DNA of 64,000 nucleotides from positions 12,023,501-12,087,500 of the forward strand of contig CAJFCV020000005.1 in the NCBI GenBank assembly GCA_904066235.2, in the 5' to 3' direction. The stretch comes from Bursaphelenchus xylophilus. Its lineage: Eukaryota; Nematoda; Chromadorea; Rhabditida; Aphelenchoididae. The notes beneath the pieces were generated by a model that was not told the DNA's origin, ran no database searches, and was given only the letters and a program-made list of their open reading frames with translations. Positions 55,214 through 64,000 of the stretch are shown one piece after another (within the stretch, counting starts at the first letter, position 1; each line of letters starts with the position of its first letter). Both the position numbers and the translations under genes were made by a program.

Positions 55214-56469
55214 CCAGAAATATGAGAATTAAGGATACTATAGGCTGAAAGCGCCAAAATAAACCATAAAACACGTCATAAACAGGCCGAAACAAGTAAA
55301 ATTCGATGGACAAACTAAAATTCTTTTATTACAACGGAATGCCAAGAATGTTGGAAATTCTTTGTAGCTTCTTTGTTTTCGTGTCGGGAGACAAAATCTC
55401 CATTTGTGAAAAGAATTTTTGGAAAATTCGGCAAAACCGCCAATTTTCGAACGAGGAAGCGAGATGAATCAGAGGTTTTCGTTGGCTGGGTTACAGTGTT
55501 GGTGTTAGAGGCGCTCCATGCTTTTCGACCAGTTGAAACCAATTTTGGTAAGTTTTGGATTGTAAAATACTGACTTTGATGGGGTTTACTGCTCAAAAAG
55601 GTCAATTTCAGTTTATTTTGCATAGTTTTATCCTTTTCAAATGAAAGTAAGAGAATAATGCTAGATTTTTTTGCCATAAATAATATAGAAATGTCGAAAA
55701 AATTGATTCTTTCCTTAGAATTCTGTATTTACTTGGCTCTCCATGCTTTTTACCGTCCATTTTTCGATGTTCGCCAAAATGTTTTGCTCTCGTTTTCATA
55801 CAGTAGACTTTTTCCTACGATTTCTTCGAAGAAGCGTAAGCGAAGGACGGTGGTCCGTCGCAGTTTTTGAGTGCATTTGTGTGGGGGTGCGACCAGGAAA
55901 ACGAGGGGGGAAAGGAAATATTCGACCAGGGTGGTGGGAAGTCGAAAAAAATTATTTTCTTCCGAACGAATAAAGATTCAGGGAAATACGAGTCGTTCGT
56001 ATGTTTGTTGCTTTTGTGGAAAGACAAGTGGAAAAGATTGATGGGAAGATAGGATTGTCTCGACGATGCGGGTCAAGTACAAATGGAGAAGGGGCCATTT
56101 ATCCCTCTGAATTCCGCGTTTTTGGCTGGATTTGGAAGGATGAATGGCCGACGGACTTCTTGTAAGCCGTTGCTAACTTTAGAGCCGTCAACAAGATTAT
56201 TTGTGCGCTACGATTCACGGCAACCCAGGGAGTCTCCCGCCTCGTTTCGGCGCTTCGCCCACCTAGTATCGGTTGAATTCAAACGAAATGTCAAAAATGA
56301 ATTTTCGTGTGGTTTTCCGACCGAAAAATATTTTTCTCGGAATTATTTTATTTCTTTTGTGAATTTTGACACTTCGTTTGGACGAAATTCAAAAGTGGGC
56401 GGGAGACATTTTTGTTCTATTTTGGGTTGCCGTGCGATTTTTCGTGTCACCGAGAGTGCGGGTCAGTGA
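55214..56469. other. intergenic upstream of SRP14
   Basis: Open frames up to 128 codons on both strands (55315-55677 minus, 56083-56469 plus) show no family signature or splice partner. Probably non-coding. Confidence 0.35.
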
Positions 56470-56710
56470 TACAGTGAGGGACCTGATCCAGTGGCAAAAA
56501 ACGTACCATTTTGTATCCTGGAAGTATAAAAAATGTGGCAAAATGCTTCCTTCTCCAAGTGAAAAAAACTCAGGTTTCAAAAGCGCGCCCGCTCTTTTTG
56601 TGAGGAACGAAGTTTTTTTCACTTGTAGAAGGAAGCATTTTGCCACATTTTTGATGCTTCCGGATGCAAAATGGTACGTTTTTTGCCACTGGATCAGGTC
56701 CCCCACTGTA
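56470..56710. mobile_element. hairpin D copy 3
   Basis: TACAGTGAGGGACCTGATCC at left and GGATCAGGTCCCCCACTGTA at right. Near-perfect inverted repeat over the whole length. Confidence 0.9.
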
Positions 56711-56949
56711 TTATGGATCGTGTCGGTTCGTCGTTATATGCATGGGGACGCTAGGAGACTGCTTATGTGTTAAAAATAATAAGATTGATCAGATCCCAGG
56801 ATAGCTTATCACCTATTTTGAGGTATTTTACATGTACTCCCATCAATAATATCTAGATAGAAGTTACGAATCTTTGTGTTTTGCATGTTACAATAACTCA
56901 GGATAGATAAAACCAACCAACGTTAGTAATCGCTCAAATTAGAAAAAGT
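56711..56949. other. spacer
   Basis: No feature recognised. Confidence 0.3.
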
Positions 56950-57140
56950 GGACATATTGCAAGTCTTCGCCAAGTCTCTGCCGAGCTTTCGCTGAGCTTC
57001 CGCCGACCATCCAGGGCTTGCCAGACCTCGTAGGCACTTACTACAACCCTTTTTTCGAGTATCCACCTACCTTTCGCCCCGTGTCGATCGATTTTGTGTT
57101 GACCCGAACTGTCGTCGACCCGAAAAGTCGGGACGTGTTC
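56950..57140. repeat. R repeat, copy 2 (uninterrupted)
   Basis: CTTCGCCAAGTCTCTGCC at left and TTTTGTGTTGACCCGAACTG at right, matching the two flanks of element P at 6.7-8.1 kb. Confidence 0.55.
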
Positions 57141-57475
57141 ATTTGAAGTCAGACTTCGATCTAAATTACCAAAGTATGTAGATCTAAAATTCTTTTGGAC
57201 GTCAGTTTTAAATTCATCTCTAACTTCCCTCGTAATCGTTCTATTTTTGGTCATAATCTGAAAGTCTAATGTTTTTTCTTTGTTTCTTCCCTCCGAATGT
57301 TTCCTTTGTCGTATGACGTGCTCCATTCTCATGGATTAATCGAACCATAAAGCCGGAGAGAATGTACCTGCGTCAAAACCCTCCCAGACCTCCCAAAAAT
57401 TGCTTCTAAAATTAGCCAGCGGAAATTTGACACCAAAATTAATCGCAAAAAAGATGCGGGACGCACAGCGAAGGC
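57141..57475. other. spacer, no gene seen
   Basis: No coding signature or repeat recognised. Confidence 0.3.
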
Positions 57476-57627
57476 TTTCAAGTGCGACGCTCATAATTTT
57501 TTAAAAGTTTTGCACACATATTCTGGCATAGGCCAGAATAAAAGCTGTCAATTTCTGGCAGTTTTAGCTCGCTCTTTCCAGGAGCAGTCAAAATTTGAGC
57601 GTCGCACTTGGGGTACTTCCCCTGTCA
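57476..57627. mobile_element. short MITE-E
   Basis: CTTTCAAGTGCGACGCTCAT at left, GAGCGTCGCACTTGGGGTAC at right, only ~150 bp long. Confidence 0.7.
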
Positions 57628-58193
57628 ACTGGCAAGCCATATCGAGGTTGTTTAGCGCTCGTCAAAGCCGATTTTTTTCAAGACTTCTCTGCTAAAGTGC
57701 AAAAGAAATTGCTTTTTTTATTGGAAGGTCGTTTCCTTTCCGCCTTGGCGAATGAAAGGAGACAAAGAAAATTGGGCGGTTCAATGATTACTAGCCATGG
57801 AATTGCATTCTCCCGCTCTTCCCCCGGATTAGCGGCCAATGAAAAACTCGATAATATTTGGCGGTTTTGAAAGGGCTAATCGAATCGCCGGCATTACATG
57901 AATTTTAAACAACTGATGATCTTTGGTTACTCTGCGGGCCACATGTCTCATCTTCGGAGGGGCCGAAAGTTTGTTAAAAAAAATGCGGGAGAGCGGCCAT
58001 TGTCGAATTCGGAAAGGGGAGTTGGTTTATCACATGTGGACTAGCCGAAAATAAATAGTGTTGGGACAGGAAGTGGGATTCTGGATTTTTTCAACGGGAA
58101 AGGTCATTTTAGTGACAAAGTGCAATGAGTCTGGTCCTAGTCAGAGTTCTTCTGGAATTTTTGAAGTAGTTCTTTGAGATTTCAGCTGGTTAG
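57628..58193. other. spacer, no gene seen
   Basis: A 91-codon frame ending in FSRSSPGLAANEKLDNIWRF has no signature. Confidence 0.3.
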
Positions 58194-58850
58194 GGAAGTG
58201 TTCTAAGTGCGGTGCTCAGGTTTTGATGAAGCTTGGCAAAAATATAGACGAATACTTTCTATGACAAATGCGAGACGTCTATCTTGCGCTTTGCAGAAAT
58301 GACAGCGATTTTTAAACTTAAAGTTGGCAAGAATGAGAGTTTTTTGCGGATTTTGGCACGAAAAGTTTCATTCCCCATTCTATCATGGAGGGTAATATTT
58401 CCTCCAAAAAAAATTTTTTTCAACACGAGGCTGGCAAGGATGAAGCCAAAAACAGTGTTTTGCGGTACTCTCCGCAAATGTCGTTGAATATCTCGGCTGA
58501 GCCTGTAAAGCGCGAGCTAAAATCTTCAGGAATTGATAGGTGGCTTTGGTTGATACAATGGGGGGCCCGATGGCAAAAAACGTACCATTTTGCATTCGGG
58601 AAGTATCAAAAATGTGGCAAAATGCTTCCCTCTCCAAGTGAAAAAAATCCGATTAATTAGTCGGCTCTTTTTGTGAGGGAAAGGGCGCGACGTTCAAAAC
58701 GAAGTTTTTTCTCTTGGAGAGGGAAGCATTTTGCCACATTTTTGATGCTTGCGGATGCAAACTGCTCCGTTTTTTTGTCAGTGGATTAGGTCCCCCACTG
58801 TATGTGTGCAAAGTTTAAAAAAAACCTGAGCGTCGCACTTGGAGCTCTTG
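58194..58850. mobile_element. MITE-E with hairpin D inserted
   Basis: Left GGGAAGTGTTCTAAGTGCGG, right CCTGAGCGTCGCACTTGGAG. Hairpin D copy 4 splits it at 58554-58802. Confidence 0.8.
58554..58802. mobile_element. hairpin D copy 4
   Basis: TACAATGGGGGGCCCGATGG at left, GGATTAGGTCCCCCACTGTA at right, TA at each border. Confidence 0.9.
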
Positions 58851-61504
58851 CTGATCCGGCAGTAACTGACATAAAGACGTTGCGGTTTGTTATTGGAATA
58901 AAAACTTTGCCTTTCCTGTTTACAAACCGTAACGTTCCGCCGTCCGCTACTTTCCAATATGCCATTGCCGTATCCTTTTGTTACAGCGGGTGGCGGATTA
59001 GAAATTGACTGGTCACAGGAAAAACATGAGCGGTCATGTTTCCTCCGCTCGCATACATCGGTTTTTGGTTTGAATAATATTAATGAGAGGGGCTCCAAAT
59101 TAAGAAATGGTTCCAAAGTTAGGGATAATCGTGGTGTATGCTTTCCATATTCATGGAGGTCTGCTTTCGAGAAAACAGAGGGTGGGATTAAAATTTGATG
59201 ACAAGCCTAATTCAGTGGTTCTGAATCAGCAATTCAAGCTCAGTGGTTCATAGAGATCAATTTTTGCGGTAGTAAAAGCATCGTTACCGTCGTTGCCTCT
59301 GAACTCTAACAAGCTAATCCCAAAAGCACAGAGAACAAAAACAATAACGCTTTATTACGGGATTTCACTGTAGTAAGCCGGCATTTTGCAGTCATTCCAA
59401 TTCGTCTCCAAGTTTCGAAAGAAGAATGAATCTCGCACTGTGCATTCGAGGAGACAAAAATGACGGGTGGGATATTCGGGAAAATTGACGAGCAAGAAGA
59501 AAAAAAACGCTTCTTTTTTTTGTCGAAGCGCTGCGGCTTTCGGCCAGCCCATAAGACCACTCTCGTCGCTGCGTGTGTGGTGGGGTTTTTCATTCGACGA
59601 TGGGGGGATTCCTCGTCGTCTAGGTGCGCGTCACAGGCAATAAACACCTCTTCTCCATGGTGCCATTGTTTGCGGAGAGGTTACGAATATTCGGTGAACG
59701 AATTACGAATATAATGGAGTGGAAAAGAGACCTCTGTTTTGGGGCGATTGTGTTTTTCGGTTCTCGAAGATCTTTCAATTGGTTTGTTTGGCTGAAATTT
59801 GAAGTCGGGCAGGTGGAAAACAAGAGGAAATGAGTCTAGGACAGAGGCTAAAAATTTCACAGAGCTCTAGTTTTTATGGATGTTTTGACTGGCTTCGAAA
59901 ATTTCTTTAGCCCACAATAGGCAAAAATGTTAAGAAGATTTTGAATTCTGAGGTGGTCTAAAGTTTCAGCGGAGATTTTTGAATCTGTGCCCAACAGCAG
60001 ACTAGCCATTGATCACCGAAATTCGACCTGGTTGATTCTTCTGAATCGCTTCTTTTTTCTCTCTCTCCCTCTCCCCCCTTTTTTACAACCGCCCCATAAA
60101 AGTCACGCGTTTACGACGAAAAGCTCGCAATTTTCCTGCCAGCACTCCCTCAAGGTTTATTTATGTTTCAATTCGGGGCTGTACTGTAATTTTATTGGCT
60201 TTGCACTGGCTCCAAGCGCTAAAATATAGGTGCGCAGGAATCGAGATAGCCCCGAAAAAAGTACCCTTTTATTATCGGTGGATCGTGGGGGCGATAGGTG
60301 GAAAAGGTCGGGCGATTTTATTGCGAATGCCGTAAAATCCACGGCAGCTTGCCGTTGTAAATGTGGATTTGGGATGGGCCGCTACAGGGGATCCGCAAAA
60401 ATTTTTCACAGGTAGCTAGTGGTCAAGAAACCTCCATTCTTCCCCGAGGCTCGGCCTACGCACGCTCTTGAGCCTCTTGCACACCGTGTAAAAACCTTGT
60501 TTTTGGAAACCTTTTCGAAGTTCTGCGAAAGTCGTAAAGAAAATTCGAAGATTTGTCAGCCCTATTTATAGTTTTTCTTTTGTTAAAGTCGCGCTGCGAG
60601 TTTATCAAGGTGAACTCCAAGCCGAAGAGGACTAAATAGTTGGCGAACGTGATTTTCAAAGGCTGTAGTTCGTATTCTTTGTGTCTGAAAAAGTATTTTT
60701 TCCATTTTTTCGAAGAATTAGTTGTTTGATCAGCTTTTCGGTGGAGATAAGCAACTCTAAAGTTTGAGCGAAAATTCCAAATGCGAAAAGCGAAAGGTAC
60801 TTTAATTCAATTTGGTTATTGAACGCAAAAATTTGGTTTATGAGCTTTGAAAAAGTCAAACTTGTCTGCCACCTGTCACTTTACCTACCCTTTATTCATC
60901 TCCAAAACAAGTTCACTTCAAAGCTGTTGCACAATTTTGCATCACCTAAAACTACGAATTGCTGCAGTAGGTTGAGGCATTAGCAGGAGCTTTACGAGGT
61001 CAGTGTTATTACATAACTGAGGTCAGCGATCACTTATCCCCAGCTGCGAAATTTTTGTTTATGAGTTTGTGAATTTAAAATTAGTGGGGTAAATCGTAGG
61101 CAACACCAAATTGTAGCTTAACTACTGTGCCCGCTTTCGGTTCCTCGATGCTTGTTACAATGTTTCTACGGTATTTCGCAAAAGCACTTATCTTTTATCC
61201 AACCTCACACTGACTACTTCGGGTTTTGTAGTCTATCCACATCAAGAGAATCTTGTAGTTTTGGTCCTACTGTAATTACCACTTTTAGGTTTCTAATCCA
61301 TTTTGTTGTACTGTTTCATCTTCGATGTCAGCGGATATTTTGTTATTTGGTGTTAATTATAGCGAAGTTCGGGGTGGAGGGTTGTTTTACGTTCACTTAG
61401 AAAGCCAGATACAAATGGCAAGGGCGCAATGAATGTGGAGGTTATAGGAGAATTTCGTTGAGCCAAGGCATTGTTGCGGCACGAACTGATCATCCATATA
61501 ACGG
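58851..61504. other. gene-poor stretch, nothing supported
   Basis: About 2.7 kb without recognised repeats or coding pattern. Open frames (to 113 codons) lack signatures. The low repeat load suggests regulatory or constrained non-coding DNA, but that is a guess. Confidence 0.35.
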
Positions 61505-61916
61505 GATTGTGCGAATTTTTTTGGGCAAGGGAAAGAATGGAGAGAATCAGGGGATGTGCGAATTTTTGAAAAGATTCGGGGTTTTTTCATTAAACGCTGT
61601 TAATACTGCGCGTTTGACATCAACCCAGGCATACATGTAACGTGTCTCAGCTATTAGTCGTCTGTCTGGAAAATAATAAGCACAATGGCGCATCCAAAAT
61701 CGCATCGTTGAGGTGAAAAGCAATTTGATTTCGATGCGGCAGAGTGGTCATTATTTTCCAGACAGACTAATAGCTGAAACACGTTACATGTATGTCTGGT
61801 TTGATGTCAAACGCGCAGTATTAACAGCGTTTAATGAAAAAACCGAATCTTTTCAAAAATTCGCACATCCCCTGATTCTGTCTATTCCTTCCTCTGCCCA
61901 AAAATTCGCACAATCC
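61505..61916. repeat. foldback Q with a MITE-A at its centre
   Basis: Arms 61505-61651 and 61773-61916 are inverted copies (GGATTGTGCGAATTTTT outermost, then GATGTGCGAATTTTTGAAAA, CGTTTGACATCAACC, ATACATGTAACGTGTCTCAG). The centre is a compact MITE-A. Confidence 0.85.
61652..61772. mobile_element. MITE-A at the centre of foldback Q
   Basis: CGTCTGTCTGGAAAATAATA to CATTATTTTCCAGACAGACT then AATAG. Both termini carry the same substitution (CTGGAAAA for CGGGAAAA). Confidence 0.85.
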
Positions 61917-62300
61917 GAACCCCGCACCATTTTTTGCGCCTCTCTCCCTTTCTCTTCTTCGCCCCATTCTTCTCCACCCCCCTCTCTCTCTTCGCTCCGC
62001 GTAAGCAGCGCGGCTGCTCGCGAGCAGCGGCGGCTCGCTGCAAAAACACAACAACAGCGAATTCACTCACCCCCACCGGTCGGCGAGTCCTCCTCCCCGC
62101 GTTTCTCTCGCCCGCCCTCTTCACCGCCACTGGATCTTTTGCGGGCGGGGAGAGCGGCGGGGCAAGTGACTTGCCGATATTCCCGAGCGCCCCTTCGGTA
62201 CCGGCAAAGACGGGGAAAGGTAAATGAAAATGGGGATTTGGGGAAGGTTGTTAACGTCTAGACGGGGCCGCAGAACGGGAATGGCAATGGGTTTGGACGT
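61917..62300. other. CT- and GC-rich promoter-like DNA
   Basis: CTCTCTCTCTTCGCTCC tract, CGCGAGCAGCGGCGG and a possible donor AAAGGTAAATG at 62217. The open frame here is Ser/Pro/Arg low-complexity. It may be the 5' region of a gene to the right. Confidence 0.35.
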
Positions 62301-64000
62301 AGGTTACTCAAAGGTTTCCTCGTTATAGCCGTCTGTCGTTTTTTAGGCACAAATCATCACGGGTGAGCCCTGAAAATGGCAGCCTTGGCTTTATTTTGTA
62401 AGATTTTTTTGTCTCACTTGTTGAAAATCAAATTTTTAGCTTTGATTCTTCGGCCTCTAAGCAACACCAACCCTTGCAAAAAAAAATTCATAAAATTTTA
62501 CGCTCGAGGCTTGATAATATCAGTGTTAGTCGAGGGTGTAAGTGAACCATTCGTGAATGAAACTCGTAAGCCGCTTTACTAAAATCTTTGGGTAACAAAA
62601 CCCTTCACTTTTCCCCCGCTTTTCCGATTTGCGATCGGTGATCGAAGACGAAGCCCTCGCGGAAAACTTTGAAAGTGCATTCGCCCTCTTGGCGGAAAGA
62701 ATTTGCTGGAAAATGATAGAATTTGGAGCGTAGAGCGAGTTTGAGGATTAACTACAGTTTAAGCTACATTTTCTGCGGATAAATTGAAGATTTCCCAAGC
62801 GCCTTAAAGTTGTTTTGCAAAACACCAGCGATTTTTAGTCTTGTTTTCTAGTCTTGGGGCCACAGTAACCAATGTTTCCCGATTTTCGGGCGGTAAATTT
62901 CAAAATCTTTATAAGAGCACGCCGTTTCCCCCCTCAGTTGGCTCCACGTTCTCCCCCCAGTCCTCTCACCCCGCCATGCCCCCCAGTTCCCATCCCCCCG
63001 GAAAATCGGTCCCCCGCTTTTTTCGAGTGTAATAGTTTATGGACGGGGAAAAGAATCGGGAAAAAGAGGAGAAGCGAAAAACGAATCAAACATACCAGCC
63101 CAGCGCGCCGAGAATGTCAAGAAAACGCGACCGAGAGTGTGGCGAGAGCAGGGGGGACCGTCGAAAAAACGCGTAAAAGTGCAATTCGTCCGCGAAAAGT
63201 TTGCCCAAAAAGCGGAGAGCGATGCGCTCCGCTTCTCGGGCCCCTCTCCGCCGATTCGCCGCTGTCTACGCGGCTCGACTATAGAAGACGGCGGCGAGGA
63301 AAGACGGAGATGAAGACGAAGGAGAAAAAAGTGTTTACAGCTTTTTTCGCGTTTATTCTCCATCTTCATCTCGACCGTGTTTTTCAACTCATTCCTTCGT
63401 CTTCTCTCTCTCGCTCCGACCAGCCTATATTATTAGTTTAGGATTGTCTTTACAGTAAGGGTGGCAGAGGTTGAGGTTGGTGGATGGCTGAAGGTAATCG
63501 GATCAACTGTCCAAAAGTTGAGCGGAAATTGGAAAAATATCGAAAATGTTTGCGGAAAATGGGGATTTTCTGCAAAATCTTGATAGTTTTTGGTATTTAT
63601 TGACTTAAAACCGCATTTCCAGTTTGTAAAAATCAAATTTTCAATCAAAGAATCTTGTTTGAAGGTGATTTTTAAATTGAAAATTTAATTTTTTCTCGAA
63701 AAATTTAAATTTTTATCGGAAATGTTGAAAAATATGTATTTTAAAACTTTTTTGATGATTTCGGCTAATTTTTTGTAAAATACTCTATCGCCAACTAATT
63801 TTTGAACCAAAATCCTCGGTAAACCACTCAACTTACCCCTCTTTAAGAGGTTTGCATAATCAAATCTCAGTTTTTTTGACGTCGGAAGGCCCTTTGATAA
63901 TTCCTCTTATGCAACCGCATTGTGTAATATCTAGGTCGCAACATACTCGTCTTTTGCATGCAATCTGGGGATAGTCCTCTTCCGACTGTCACGCAATGCC
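62301..64000. other. right edge, no gene supported
   Basis: A second CT-rich segment (TCGTCTTCTCTCTCTCGCTC at 63400) is followed by TATATTATTA. No exon with family features was found before the window ends. Confidence 0.35.

Noticed and set aside
61713..62261. 182-codon Ser/Pro/Arg frame
   Set aside because: It starts inside a MITE, crosses the foldback arm and continues through CT-rich low-complexity DNA. No family features.

Overview
The window looks like nuclear DNA of a rhabditid, Caenorhabditis-like nematode. The reasons are compact genes with short introns (40-60 bp up to a few hundred bp where no transposon intervenes), canonical GT..AG splicing with TTTTCAG-like acceptors, two nematode-specific chemoreceptor families, an MSP-domain gene, and clear animal cho-1 and SRP14 genes. 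Species cannot be named from the sequence alone. Gene models were built by hand: exon junctions were chosen so that reading phase is kept and paralogues agree.

Layout. 1-29.1 kb is a cluster of six sre-like chemoreceptor genes (A-F), all on the minus strand (A runs off the left edge), with one srh-like receptor gene inserted at 8.26-9.96 kb. Genes E and F are a recent tandem duplication. 29.1-33.9 kb is almost entirely transposon debris plus the presumptive cho-1 promoter. 33.94-36.52 kb is a complete six-exon cho-1 (choline/Na+ cotransporter) on the plus strand. 37.49-38.79 kb holds an unrecognised three-exon gene for a small secreted protein (minus). 38.8-46.5 kb is repeat-rich and gene-poor. 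46.59-47.15 kb is an MSP-domain gene (minus) whose 5' side abuts a dead mariner. 48.33-49.78 kb is a second srh-like receptor (minus). 54.50-55.20 kb is SRP14 (minus). 55.2-64 kb shows no gene I can support; it has repeats and GC/CT-rich promoter-like DNA.

Mobile DNA dominates the spacing. More than 40 copies or fragments of a TA-flanked MITE with TCGGGAAAATA termini (subfamilies A and B) occur between genes and in introns. Other families are: a GTGCA hairpin family (C), a ~250 bp near-perfect hairpin (D), a ~444 bp MITE (E), an element with CAGGGTGCGGCAA ends (F), a ~1.2 kb foldback (P), a CAGGGTGG element (K), three GC-rich hAT-like elements with clean 8-bp target duplications, two mariner relics and a Tc1-like relic. 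Many are nested.

Functionally the receptors are expected in chemosensory neurons, cho-1 in cholinergic neurons, SRP14 in every cell and the MSP gene in sperm. They share a neighbourhood, not a pathway. The most unusual features are a 2.48 kb near-perfect inverted repeat inside a receptor intron, an exact intron absence in the same receptor, a MITE collapsed to its two fused ends at the position where the duplicate gene has a full copy, repeated MITE insertion a few bases from 5' splice sites, and a frameshifted copy of one cho-1 exon 24 kb away in the receptor cluster.
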